Source of the DNA: Streptomyces justiciae | GTDB taxonomy: Bacteria > Actinomycetota > Actinomycetes > Streptomycetales > Streptomycetaceae | Length of the DNA: 64,000 bases | Reading direction: 5' to 3' | Assembly: GCF_015163075.1 (NCBI RefSeq) | Contig: NZ_JADDXU010000001.1 | Coordinates: 806,001 to 870,000 of the forward strand | In this document: positions 17,335 through 26,448 of the stretch, one piece after another | Layout of the letters: every line of letters begins with the position of its first letter | Numbering within the stretch: position 1 is the stretch's first letter | The notes under the pieces: generated by a model | Told to the model about the DNA's origin: nothing | The model's database searches: none | What the model saw: only the letters and a program-made list of their open reading frames with translations | Program-made: the position numbers and the translations under genes

Positions 17335-18633
17335 ATGAGGTATCGGAACCTGCTCACCCTCGGAGCCGTCGTCCTGCTGGCCGGTGCATGCACGGGCACC
17401 CAGGGCGCGGCGCAGCGCGACGACTGCGTCCACGTCGTCGACGAGAGCACCGGCCGCACGAGCCCGGCCTGCCTGCCGACCGCACCCGAGAGCGCCCGCG
17501 TGGACCGCGCGACGCCCGTCTTCACCCACCCCACCCCCGTCACCAACCCCCTCCACCCCAGCAGCAGGGTCCGGCAGACGATCTACGGCGGCCAGGTCGA
17601 CGGAAGGCCCTTCCGCACGGAGGTCACGGTGCTGCCCGACCCCGAGCCCATCACCTGGGCCGGCCACACCGTCCCGGCGCTCGCCGTCCAGTACGTCGCG
17701 TATGCCGACGGCCGGATCGAGGAGGCCACCGTCGACTGGTTCGCGCAGGCCGACGACGGTGCCGTCTGGTACCTCGGCGAGGACGTCTCCAACTACGACG
17801 ACGGGGTGGTGAGGGACACCGAGGGCACCTGGCAGGCGGGCAAGGACGGCGCGCCCGGCGCGATGATCATGCCCGGGCAGCCGCGGAAGGGGGACGTCTA
17901 CCGGACCGAGAACCTGCCCGGGGTTGTCTTCGAGGAGGTCCGGGTGACGGCGGTCGACCAGACCGTGGACGGGCCGTACGGGAAGGTCGAGGGCGCGATC
18001 ACCGTGCACGAGCTGCACATGGACGGCTCGACGGAGGACAAGGTCTACGCGCCGGGGTACGGGGAGTTCTCTACGGGCGGCGACGGAGACCTGGAGGCGG
18101 TGTCGCTGGCGGTGCCGACGGACGCGAAGTCGGGTGCGGAGCCTGGGAAGTTGGGGGAACTGGAGGCGGCGGCGCGGGCTGCTCAGGACGGTGCGGTGAC
18201 GACGGGGGACGTGCGGGGCGTTCGGGCGGCGTGGTCGGCGTACCGGGCGGTGGACGACGTACCGGCGTTGCTGGAGCGGCAGTTGACGCGGGACGTGGAG
18301 GCGCTGGAGGGGGACGACCCGGCCGGGGCCGCGTTGCGGGTGGCGCAGGACGTGACGGATCTGCGGCTGCGGTACGAGGGGATGCGGAAGGTGGACCGGG
18401 AGCGATTCGCGGTGTGGGCACGGCAGTTGGGGATCGACGCGCGGGACGGGGACGCGGGTGCGGTGGCGGGTGACGTCAGCAGTCTCGAGCTGGTGTGGGA
18501 GCGGCTCGGGGGCGGGACGTACAAGGACCTGGAGAAGGCCAGGGACGCCGCTGACCGAGGCGACTTGGGGGAGGCGGGGCGGATCGCGCGGGCGTTGGGA
18601 GGGCCCGGGTTCACAGCGGCGCTTGCCAGGTGA
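17335..18633 (+). CDS. Secreted lipoprotein, function unknown
   Basis: A 432-residue protein. The N-terminal signal is short and positively charged, with lipobox LLAGAC and predicted lipidation at the Cys. No known catalytic motif is visible. The middle (about 70-265) is beta-rich with many Trp/Tyr and acidic residues, and the C-terminal third (about 275-430) is helical and Ala/Glu/Arg-rich. GGGAGGT a few bases before ATG 17335 sets the start. It follows the HAMP-less kinase gene by 110 bases on the same strand, so it may be an accessory sensor or target of that pair. Its last 23 bases overlap the convergent GAF kinase gene. Confidence 0.75.
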   Translation: MRYRNLLTLGAVVLLAGACTGTQGAAQRDDCVHVVDESTGRTSPACLPTAPESARVDRATPVFTHPTPVTNPLHPSSRVRQTIYGGQVDGRPFRTEVTVLPDPEPITWAGHTVPALAVQYVAYADGRIEEATVDWFAQADDGAVWYLGEDVSNYDDGVVRDTEGTWQAGKDGAPGAMIMPGQPRKGDVYRTENLPGVVFEEVRVTAVDQTVDGPYGKVEGAITVHELHMDGSTEDKVYAPGYGEFSTGGDGDLEAVSLAVPTDAKSGAEPGKLGELEAAARAAQDGAVTTGDVRGVRAAWSAYRAVDDVPALLERQLTRDVEALEGDDPAGAALRVAQDVTDLRLRYEGMRKVDRERFAVWARQLGIDARDGDAGAVAGDVSSLELVWERLGGGTYKDLEKARDAADRGDLGEAGRIARALGGPGFTAALAR

Positions 18634-20008
18634 CCGTAGTACCCGTTCCTCCGTCCCCCGCCTGTCCGTCGTCGTGCACCGTCAGTCGTACGCCCTCCCG
18701 CCCGTCGGGCAATGTCGCCGTCGCGTCCACCGTCACCTCGATGCGGGAGACGCCGCCGCGGCGGGACGCGGTCGCCAGTGCTCGGCGTAGCGCGGTGAGC
18801 AGTTGGCCGGCGATCTGTTCGGGGATGCGGCTCTCCACGGGGCCCGTGAACTGGGTCGACGGGGTGAAGCCCAGCAGGGCCGCCGCGCCCGCCGTCTCCC
18901 GAAGTACCTTGCCGCGGAACGTGGTTGGCGCATCCGCGGGTGGCTGTTGGAGGGCGAAGATCGTCGTGCGGACCTCCTGGATGGTCGACTGCAACTCGTC
19001 GACCGCCTTGCTCAGCGCCTCCTGGACGTCCTCCGCTCCGGGCCGGCGCTGGGTGGACTCCAGCATCATCCCGGTGGCGAACAGCCGTTGGACGACGAGG
19101 TCGTGGAGGTCGCGGGCGATGCGGTCGCGGTCCTCGAAGACGGCGAGGAGTTCGCGGCTGTGCTGGGCGTCCGCGAGCACGAGGGCGAGGGCGGCCTGGG
19201 AGGCGAACTGGACGGCCAGCAGCCGTTCGACGGAGGTGTACGGGCGGTCGCCGCGGCGGCGGGGAAGGGCCAGGGTGCCGATCAGCCGGCCGCCGGCCTG
19301 GAGGGGGAGCATCATGCTGGGCCCGAAGCGGTGGCGGACGTGCGTCGTCATGCGGGGGTCGGTCGCCGAGTCGTCCACGAACACCGGTTCGCCACCGAGG
19401 AGTTGTTCCAGCACCGGGCTCCCGGGGGCGATCGTGGTGCCGACGATGTCACCCGGGTCGTCGTACGTCGACGCCGTCACGATCTCCATCCCGCCCTCCT
19501 CGGTGGGCTGGAGGATGACCCCGGCGGAGGCGTCGGCGAGGATGCGGGCGCGTTCGGCGACGGTCGTCAGGGCGTCGGCCGCCGGCCCGTCGCTGAGCAG
19601 CGCCGTCGTGACGGCCGCCGCGCCCTCGATCCAGCGTTCCCGCTGCCGCGCCGCCTCGTACAGCCGGGCGTTGCCGATCGCGATGCCGGCCTGGGCGGCG
19701 AGGACGTGGAGGAGCTGTTCGTCCTCGGCGGTGAACGTCTCCTTCCCCGCGAGATGCAGGGTGCCGAACTCCTCGTCCTGCACGCTGATCGGCACGGTCA
19801 CCGCGGCCGTCGCCGGCACCGCGCCCGGGGTGCGGATCTCGATGAGCCCGTCCTGGCCGGGGTCGGCGGTCCCGAGTGCGGCGTACCGGGCGCCGGTGAG
19901 CTCGGCGGCCGCGTCCACGATGTGCTGGAGGGTGGTGCGCAGTTCGAGGTCGGTGCCGACGCTGAGGACGGCCTCCAGGAGGGGCGGGAGCGGGTCCTCG
20001 CCGGTCAA
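18611..20008 (-). CDS. GAF-domain histidine kinase (NarL/DevS class) with eroded ATPase domain
   Basis: A 465-residue cytoplasmic protein with two GAF domains (about 20-118 and 140-280). A HisKA_3 dimerisation domain follows, with phospho-acceptor His302 in DRIARDLHDLVVQRLFATGM. The ATPase domain is degenerate. The N-box position reads ALRRALATASRRGG without the usual Asn, and after VHDDGQ the glycine-rich lid is missing, with the chain jumping straight to the final strand TVTWQAPL. ATP binding is therefore doubtful. DevS-type kinases respond to redox or gas ligands through GAF domains. No response regulator is adjacent. It lies just downstream of mbl, ten bases apart, and is probably cotranscribed with it. 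Confidence 0.82.
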   Translation of the reverse strand: MTGEDPLPPLLEAVLSVGTDLELRTTLQHIVDAAAELTGARYAALGTADPGQDGLIEIRTPGAVPATAAVTVPISVQDEEFGTLHLAGKETFTAEDEQLLHVLAAQAGIAIGNARLYEAARQRERWIEGAAAVTTALLSDGPAADALTTVAERARILADASAGVILQPTEEGGMEIVTASTYDDPGDIVGTTIAPGSPVLEQLLGGEPVFVDDSATDPRMTTHVRHRFGPSMMLPLQAGGRLIGTLALPRRRGDRPYTSVERLLAVQFASQAALALVLADAQHSRELLAVFEDRDRIARDLHDLVVQRLFATGMMLESTQRRPGAEDVQEALSKAVDELQSTIQEVRTTIFALQQPPADAPTTFRGKVLRETAGAAALLGFTPSTQFTGPVESRIPEQIAGQLLTALRRALATASRRGGVSRIEVTVDATATLPDGREGVRLTVHDDGQAGDGGTGTTVTWQAPL

Positions 20009-20017
20009 CGGGGCGCC

Positions 20018-21055
20018 TCAGTCGGTGATCGGGTCCAGCGCCAGCGGCTCGATGCGGCCCTCCAGCATCGCGCCCAGGCCCTCCACCGCGCACACCTCGG
20101 GGCGCTCCGCGATGTGCACCGGCATGCCGGTCGCCTGGCGCAGCATCTGGTCGAAGCCGGGGAGCAGGGCGCTGCCGCCGACCATCATGATGCCGCGGTC
20201 GGCGAGGTCGGCCACCAGGTCCGGCGGGCAGTCCCGCAGCACCTTGCCGATGCCGTCGAGGACGGCCGTGAGCGGGGTCTGGATCGCGTCGCGGACGGCG
20301 GCGGTGTCCACCTGCACGGAGCGGGCGAGGCCGGTGGCGACGTCACGGCCGTGGATCTCGGTGGAGGCGGGGCCGGACGCGGTGAGACCGTTGCCGGACA
20401 GGGCGAGCTGGAGCGGTCGTACGGACTGGCTCGGCAGCATCAGCTCGTGCTGGTGGCGCAGGTGCTGCACGATCGCGTGGTCCACGGCCTCGCCGCCGAC
20501 CGGGATGCGCACGGCGTTCACGATCGAGCCGAGGGACAGCACGGCGACCTGGGTCGCCGCCGCGCCGCAGACCAGCACCATCGTCGCCTCGGGCCGCTCC
20601 ACGGGCAGTCCGCAACCGACCGCGGCGGCGATGAGGGTGTCTACCAGCTCCACGCGGCGGGCGCCGAGGCCGACCAGGGTCTCGATGGCGGCGCGCTGGG
20701 CGAGCGGGTCAGCGTCGTGCGGGGTGCAGGCGGCGGCGCGCAGGATCGGCTTGCGGCGCAGCGAGCGGCGGACCTTGTCGCCGAGCAGGTGCCGCAGCAT
20801 GCGCTGCGCCATCTCGATGTCGACGACCGTGCCGCCGGAGACGGGCCGGACGACACGGATGTAGTCGGGGGTACGGCCCGTCATCTTCTCCGCGAAGTCG
20901 CCGACCGCGATCAGCGCGCCGGTGCGGGTGTTGACGGCGGCGACGGACGGCTGGTCGACGACGAGCCCGGCGCCCTTCACGTACACCCGCGTCCTCGCCG
21001 CGCCCAGGTCGACGGCGAAGTGGCAGCGGCGCAGCTGCTCCAGACTGGCGGTCAT
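20018..21055 (-). CDS. mbl: MreB-like actin homologue (Mbl)
   Basis: A 345-residue actin-fold protein. Phosphate-1 loop region: VDLGAARTRVYVKG. Phosphate-2: LVCGAAATQVAVLSLG. Adenosine motif: IMMVGGSALLPGFDQML. MreB and Mbl form membrane-bound filaments; in Streptomyces they act mainly in aerial hyphae and spore-wall formation rather than in tip growth. The usual phosphate-1 GT is changed to GA, and DLGT-type residues are altered, consistent with the divergent Streptomyces Mbl. ATG 21055 has GGAGG seven bases upstream. The promoter should lie in the 193-base gap up to 21248. Confidence 0.85.
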   Translation of the reverse strand: MTASLEQLRRCHFAVDLGAARTRVYVKGAGLVVDQPSVAAVNTRTGALIAVGDFAEKMTGRTPDYIRVVRPVSGGTVVDIEMAQRMLRHLLGDKVRRSLRRKPILRAAACTPHDADPLAQRAAIETLVGLGARRVELVDTLIAAAVGCGLPVERPEATMVLVCGAAATQVAVLSLGSIVNAVRIPVGGEAVDHAIVQHLRHQHELMLPSQSVRPLQLALSGNGLTASGPASTEIHGRDVATGLARSVQVDTAAVRDAIQTPLTAVLDGIGKVLRDCPPDLVADLADRGIMMVGGSALLPGFDQMLRQATGMPVHIAERPEVCAVEGLGAMLEGRIEPLALDPITD

Positions 21056-21248
21056 GGCAGGTCCTCCCGAGAGCACAGACCGGGGGGCCGCGCCGGGCGG
21101 CGGGCCTCACTGGCATCGTGTGCGGGGCGGGGGTGGGACGCCTGTTGGAGGGGGCTGTGTGGGGCGCGGCTGAATGGGGGGTTTTGCGGCTTATGCCCTA
21201 TGTAAATGTCAGATAAGTCTTTCGGGGGCCAGGGCTTCTGACAGTGGG

Positions 21249-24200
21249 TCACAGAGTGCGGGCCGCGTCGAGGAGGGGCTCCAGGGAGGAGAGGGGCGTC
21301 TCGTGTCCCGTCTCCCTCAGGCGCCGGGCCGTGGCGGGGATGTCGGCGAAGGCGATGACGCGCAGGCCGAGGCGGGAGGCGGCGTCGAGTTCCGCGGGGG
21401 AGGAACTGATCAGCAGGCCGGTGGCCGACGGGCGGCCGGTACGGGCGAGCGCGCGGAGCAGACAGTCCGGGTTCGGCATGAGCAGGCCGAGATCGTCACT
21501 GCGGCCGTGCACACCGGTCAGAGGCAGGCCGTGATGGGACATCACCCGCTGGGCGGCCTGCTCGCAGACGTCCGTCACCACCTCCACCCGACGGCCCGAC
21601 TCGGTCAGGGTGCGGATGAGGGCGTGGGCGTCCGGCGTGGGGTGGGTGTGGCGGACGGCCCGCAGTTCGAGGTCGTCGAGCCGCATGCGCAGCGTCGGAC
21701 CGACGGAGCTGGTCGCGAAGGCGCGTAGCACCTCCAAGGGGTGGGCGGGAGTGTGGGGGGCGGAGGCGAGGGGGTGACCTTGCAGCGCCTCCTCGGGGTC
21801 GCGGTTCTCGACCGCCAGGGAGATCAGCTCCAGGGCGGCGGCGCGGGCGGACTTCGTCGTGAAGAGGCGGGTGAGGGGGCCGTCCAGGCCGATCAGGACG
21901 GTTTCGGTGGCGCGGAGGTGGGTGGCGAGGGGGTCGTCGGACGGGGGGCGACGGGTCCGTGGGGTGGTCTGCGGGGCGGCGGGTGAGGGGTCCGGTGCCG
22001 GGAGCAGCCGTACCGAGCAGCTGACGGAGAGTCCGGGGACGGGCCACTCGCGCAGGCCGGCGTACAGGGCCTGTTGGCTCGGGGCGAGGCGGTGGCGGCG
22101 GGTGACGCGGCCGACTTCCTTGATGACGTGGTCGAGGAGGATCTCGGAGACGTTGCTGATCTCGCCGAGGATGAAGGCCATCGGACCGACGACATGCCAG
22201 GACAGCTCGATCTCGGCTGGGAAGCCACGGCGGCCGGAGCTGGGGAGGGTGACCTGGTGGGTGGCCCGGTGGATGGTCAGGTCGACCTCGTAGTACCTGA
22301 CGGGGCGGCCCCGGGTGATGGCGGGCGGGGCGAGGGTGAGCCGGCCGCCGGAGGGGGCGAAGACGAGGGCGGTACGGGTCGGGTCCGGGGTGAGTTCGGC
22401 GGCGGCCCATGTGGTGAACGGGCCGCGCACCAGGTCCCGGGGGTCGCCCTCGGGCTCGGCCGAGGGCAGGCGCAGGGCGCGGTACCACGCGAACGGTTCG
22501 GATTCCGTGCCTGCCCGCAGCGGCTCGAAACGGACGGCGTCCGCGGCGGCGGAGCTGCGGACGTACTCCTCGTGCAGGGGTGGAGAAACCAGGAGGGTCA
22601 CCTTCGCGTCCGTACGCGGTATGAGGTCCCCTGCGTCCGGTGGTCCGGGGGTCCTCGTGTGCCAGAACGTCACCTTGACCCGCGGGGTGTCGGGCAGGGC
22701 GTCGAGTTCCTCGGGCAGGCCGCGCAGTACGGCGACCAGGACGGGCAGGACCTGGGCATGGGGCTCGGTCACGACGAAATAGCCGGTGTCGAGGGTCTGG
22801 ACCTCGTAGTCGTAGGGCACCAGGCCGCCGCGGGCCAGCAGGTCGGTCACGGCCTGACCGAGCAGGGCGTGCGCGTGGGGGTCCTCGGCGTCGACGATCT
22901 CGAACGAGATGGTGGCGGCGGCGGTGTGGGTCGCGAGGGTGAGGCGGAGTTCGTTGATGCGCGCGCGAGTGGCCCGCGCGGCGGGGCCGGGGATGTCGGC
23001 AAGTGGGGAGCCGTACCAGAGGTTCAAGGCGCGTTGGGCCTCGGTGTGGTCGGGGTCGGCGGCCTGGACCTCCTCGCAGACGAGGACGTCGACGATGACG
23101 TTCGCCGGGTGCAGGGCGTACCCGTCCGGGAGTTCGGCGAGGGTGCCGGGGCCGAGGCGGGTCCGTAGCTCCCGGGCGAGACCGCGCAGGGCTTGCGGGG
23201 CGTCCGGAGGCGGGGTGTCCCAGATGCCACCGGCCAGTTCGGCGTTGCTCATCCGACGGCCCCGTTCGAGGAGCAGCATGCACAGCATCGCCTGTGCCTC
23301 GCGGGACCGGATCGGGCCGCGGTTGAGGCGCAGGGGGCCGAGCATGCCGACGCGCAGGGGCTCGGAGTACGGGCTGCGCCGCGCGGCCAGGTCGTCCAGC
23401 AGGACCTGGAAGGCGCGCGAGTCGGTCTGGGTGTTGTGCCGCACCGACTGCCGGCCGAGTGCGAACCGGCTGATCACGGCCTCGCCGTCCGGCCGCAGCA
23501 CCACCCCGTCCCAGCCCTCCTGACCGCGCACCAGGTCGTGCTCGTGCAACGCCGTCAGTCCGGATCGCACACCCTGCCGTATCCGGTCGAGCACCATCGT
23601 GGACACCCCCGGTCCACTGCCCCGCTCCAGTTCGGCGACCGTCACCCCGTCCACGAACCCGGTCACGAGATACGGCCGGGCGCCCTCGGCCCCGAATCCC
23701 ACGACCGGCACCACGTGCGCATGCCGCAGGCGGCTCAGGACTTCCGCCTGCGCCAGGAAGATCTCCGTCCAGGCCGACTGTTCCGCGTACTCGTGGACGA
23801 CCACACGCCGCCCGTCCCTGATGTCCACCGCCTCCCACTCCTGCGGCCCCCGCTCCCCGACCACCCGATACCGCCCCCCGAACACCACCCCCTCCTCCTC
23901 GCCCCCACCCCCCAGCCGCCGCACCGTCTCCTCACTCACCGTCGCGAACGCCGACCCCCCGTCCCCGGCCTCCGCCCTGAACTCACCCGCGGCGAGACCC
24001 GCCCGTTCGTCGATCAACCCGCCCACCCGGGCCAGGAATTCACGGGTCCGGCCACGAGCCGTACGGGGCAGCGTCCGCTGCAACAGGTCCCGTACTCCCG
24101 GCCGGAACTCGTACGAACCCGGCGGTCCCGGAACCGTCGTCAGCATGCCGCTGAGGATCACCTCGGCCAGATGCTGCGGGCGCGGCTGGTGGTCCAGGAC

Positions 24201-25433
24201 GCGTTGGACCAGGCGCATGACGGGGAGGGAAGGGACCGCCAGCGACAGATGGCCCGCCAGGCGGAAGGCTTCCGGGGACGCGGTGGAGCGGAAGTGCAGG
24301 ACCAGGTCACGGGGTGGGAGCGACGCGATGTCGGGGGCTGAGGACTCCGACGGCGGCACCGGGCTTTCGTCCAGCCATGCCACCGCGCCCGGCACCCGCC
24401 CACCGCCCGGATCGGCCACCAGGGACGACCAGTTGGCGAGCCAGGTCGGGCCGGGTTCGAGTACGGGAAGCGGCAGGGCGCCGGAAGACGGCGATCCCGG
24501 CGCGGTGTCCGGGGCGTAGGGCGTGAAGGTGAGGAGGGAGGTCGGGGCCGCCGGGGACGGGGCCGTCAGCAGGCCCGGGGTGGCCGGCAACGCCGTTGTG
24601 TGCCAGAGGAGTTCGGGCAGTGGCTGTACGACCGCCAGTGGCATCCCGTGTGCCCAGCGGCGCAGCGTGCGGTACCAGCGGTCGCCCGCCGGGCCCGGTC
24701 GCCACTGCGGGCCCATGCCGTCGCTGACGACGAGCGTGACCGTACGGCCGTCCGCCGCCACCGGCACTCCGTGGGCGCGGCCGTCCGGGGTCGCCCGGTG
24801 CAGGGTGACCGTGCGGAAGACGCCCGACTGGGCCAGTACCGCGTGGAGTTCACGGACCAGCGGGCGCCAGATCGGCATCGTGGGGCCCGCGTCGTACACC
24901 AGGTTCAGGTGCAGCCAGCGGTCCGGGGCGGGGCGCAGGACCGGCAGCCAGACGTCCGGGTGTGCGCCGAGCCGCGCGATGCGGTCGGCGGTGGCCGCCT
25001 CGTCGAGGATCTTGCGGCGGGGGGCCGGGACCCGTCGCTTCAGGGGGCGTAACGCCCGTTGCAGGGCGAGCGGGTGGTGCAGCATCGGGGGTGCGGGGGC
25101 GAGGAGGGGGCGGCTTGCCGGGGCGGATCGCGGGGGTGGGAGCCGTAGGGGCACTCGGTTGTCTTCGGTCCCTGGGGGGTGTGCGGGGGGCTCCGGCAGA
25201 GGGTCTGGTGGCTCCGGGTGTGCGGCCTTCTCTGCTTTTGGCGCTGTCTCCCTCGCCGGAGTGGCTGCGATGGTTCGATCGGCGCCCTCGTGATCCTCCC
25301 CGCCCTCCAACTCCCGTGCCAGCCACAGCAGTTCCGCCAACTCGCGCGGTGTCGGGCCGTCGTCGCCCGGTGATGCCGTGCCGAGGAGCCGGGTCAGCCG
25401 TGCCAACGGGCCCCCGGCTTCCTCAGAAGCCAT
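21249..25433 (-). CDS. Giant multidomain conflict-system protein: SAV_2336-type N-terminus, pseudokinase, SARP-like, cyclase-like, HAD-like
   Basis: A 1394-residue cytoplasmic protein. Domains in order: a SAV_2336-like module (about 155-480); a protein-kinase-like fold (517-660) lacking the catalytic Lys and HRD/DFG residues, so inactive; an OmpR/SARP-type winged helix plus helical BTAD-like repeat (692-840); a nucleotidyl-cyclase-like segment (841-925); an insert and beta-rich region resembling band-7 proteins (1000-1145); and a HAD-like domain (1176-1390) with motif I LDGPLTRLF and motif II Thr in VTDVC, but Asn where the motif III Lys is expected (MPNPD). Codon 128 is TTA (25050-25052). 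It overlaps the MoxR gene by 11 bases. Module boundaries beyond the kinase-like and SARP parts are tentative. It probably integrates signals and delivers an effector response. Confidence 0.7.
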   Translation of the reverse strand: MASEEAGGPLARLTRLLGTASPGDDGPTPRELAELLWLARELEGGEDHEGADRTIAATPARETAPKAEKAAHPEPPDPLPEPPAHPPGTEDNRVPLRLPPPRSAPASRPLLAPAPPMLHHPLALQRALRPLKRRVPAPRRKILDEAATADRIARLGAHPDVWLPVLRPAPDRWLHLNLVYDAGPTMPIWRPLVRELHAVLAQSGVFRTVTLHRATPDGRAHGVPVAADGRTVTLVVSDGMGPQWRPGPAGDRWYRTLRRWAHGMPLAVVQPLPELLWHTTALPATPGLLTAPSPAAPTSLLTFTPYAPDTAPGSPSSGALPLPVLEPGPTWLANWSSLVADPGGGRVPGAVAWLDESPVPPSESSAPDIASLPPRDLVLHFRSTASPEAFRLAGHLSLAVPSLPVMRLVQRVLDHQPRPQHLAEVILSGMLTTVPGPPGSYEFRPGVRDLLQRTLPRTARGRTREFLARVGGLIDERAGLAAGEFRAEAGDGGSAFATVSEETVRRLGGGGEEEGVVFGGRYRVVGERGPQEWEAVDIRDGRRVVVHEYAEQSAWTEIFLAQAEVLSRLRHAHVVPVVGFGAEGARPYLVTGFVDGVTVAELERGSGPGVSTMVLDRIRQGVRSGLTALHEHDLVRGQEGWDGVVLRPDGEAVISRFALGRQSVRHNTQTDSRAFQVLLDDLAARRSPYSEPLRVGMLGPLRLNRGPIRSREAQAMLCMLLLERGRRMSNAELAGGIWDTPPPDAPQALRGLARELRTRLGPGTLAELPDGYALHPANVIVDVLVCEEVQAADPDHTEAQRALNLWYGSPLADIPGPAARATRARINELRLTLATHTAAATISFEIVDAEDPHAHALLGQAVTDLLARGGLVPYDYEVQTLDTGYFVVTEPHAQVLPVLVAVLRGLPEELDALPDTPRVKVTFWHTRTPGPPDAGDLIPRTDAKVTLLVSPPLHEEYVRSSAAADAVRFEPLRAGTESEPFAWYRALRLPSAEPEGDPRDLVRGPFTTWAAAELTPDPTRTALVFAPSGGRLTLAPPAITRGRPVRYYEVDLTIHRATHQVTLPSSGRRGFPAEIELSWHVVGPMAFILGEISNVSEILLDHVIKEVGRVTRRHRLAPSQQALYAGLREWPVPGLSVSCSVRLLPAPDPSPAAPQTTPRTRRPPSDDPLATHLRATETVLIGLDGPLTRLFTTKSARAAALELISLAVENRDPEEALQGHPLASAPHTPAHPLEVLRAFATSSVGPTLRMRLDDLELRAVRHTHPTPDAHALIRTLTESGRRVEVVTDVCEQAAQRVMSHHGLPLTGVHGRSDDLGLLMPNPDCLLRALARTGRPSATGLLISSSPAELDAASRLGLRVIAFADIPATARRLRETGHETPLSSLEPLLDAARTL

Positions 25434-26439
25434 CGCCGTCCGCCGTGGCGCTCAGGTACGGCATCAGCTGTTCGGCGAGGGCGTCCCGGGAGTCCGCGTC
25501 CAGGCCCGCCACGCCCGTGAGGTAGATCGCGTTGAGGAGCTGGTCGGTGGCGAGTTCGCCGGTGTTCGCGCGGTCCAGGAAGGTCCTGATCAGGGTCTGC
25601 ATGCGGTCGTCCGGGGCGCCGAGATGGGCGCGGACGATGTCGGTGAGCTGCTCGCGGCCGGGGCGGCGGAGCTTCAGGCGGACGCAGCGGCGCAGGAAGG
25701 CCGGCGGGAACTCGCGTTCGCCGTTGCTGGTGAGGACGACGAAGGGGAAGGCGCGGCAGCGGACCCGGCCGCGGTGCACGGTCACCGGGGTGTCCGTGCC
25801 GTCCGCGAGGACCTCGGCCGTGGCGTCGGGCGTGTGGCGGGCCGCGCGGACCAGTTCGGGGATCTCGAACTGGCCCTCCTCCAGGACGTTCAGCAGGTCG
25901 TTCGGCAGGTCGAGGTCGCTCTTGTCCATCTCGTCGACCAGGAGGGTGCGGGGCCGGTCGTAGGGGAGCAGGGCGGTGCCCAGGGGGCCCAGGCGCAGAT
26001 GGTCCTCGATGCCGCCGTGGGCGCGGGGGCCGCCGGGGCGGGCCGCGTAGAGGCGGGAGAGCGGGTCGTACTGGTAGAGGCCGTCGGCGAGGGTGCTGCG
26101 GCTGGTGATGTTCCAGCGCAGCACCGGGCCGAGGCGCAGCTCGCGCGCCACCGCGTAGGCCAGCGACGACTTGCCGGTGCCGGGCGGGCCCGTGACCAGC
26201 AGCGGGCGGCGCAGACACAGGGCCGCGTTGACGAGCTGGACGCTCTCCGGGGTGGCCACATAGGTGCGGGCGCGGTGCACCCGGTCCGGGGAGACGGCCG
26301 CCTCGTCGTCGTCCTCGGCGGGCGGCGGCAGCGCCGGGCCGCCGTCGAAGGCCCGCCACGGGGGCGGCGCGGGCAGGCCGGTGATGCCGTCGTGCGGCTC
26401 GCCGTCGCCGGTGTAGACGGACCAGTTCGACTTCGGCAT
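25423..26439 (-). CDS. MoxR-type AAA+ ATPase of a conflict system
   Basis: A 338-residue AAA+ ATPase. Walker A is GPPGTGKS (84-91), Walker B TLLVDE (165-170), and sensor 1 LTSNGEREFPPAFLRRC carries the Asn and arginine-finger region. MoxR ATPases remodel or load partner proteins. Here it sits between a trypsin/VMAP-C protein (nine bases upstream) and the giant multidomain protein (11-base overlap), the arrangement of VMAP-type NTPase conflict systems. The N-terminal 55 residues are Pro/Asp-rich and may bind a partner. ATG 26439 is taken as the start. Family is certain; its role in loading or switching the protease or pseudokinase is inferred. Confidence 0.88.
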   Translation of the reverse strand: MPKSNWSVYTGDGEPHDGITGLPAPPPWRAFDGGPALPPPAEDDDEAAVSPDRVHRARTYVATPESVQLVNAALCLRRPLLVTGPPGTGKSSLAYAVARELRLGPVLRWNITSRSTLADGLYQYDPLSRLYAARPGGPRAHGGIEDHLRLGPLGTALLPYDRPRTLLVDEMDKSDLDLPNDLLNVLEEGQFEIPELVRAARHTPDATAEVLADGTDTPVTVHRGRVRCRAFPFVVLTSNGEREFPPAFLRRCVRLKLRRPGREQLTDIVRAHLGAPDDRMQTLIRTFLDRANTGELATDQLLNAIYLTGVAGLDADSRDALAEQLMPYLSATADGDGF

Positions 26440-26448
26440 CAGCAGTCC

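Noticed and set aside
21249..25433. Active serine/threonine kinase
   Set aside because: The kinase-like stretch lacks the catalytic Lys, HRD and DFG residues, so I call it inactive.
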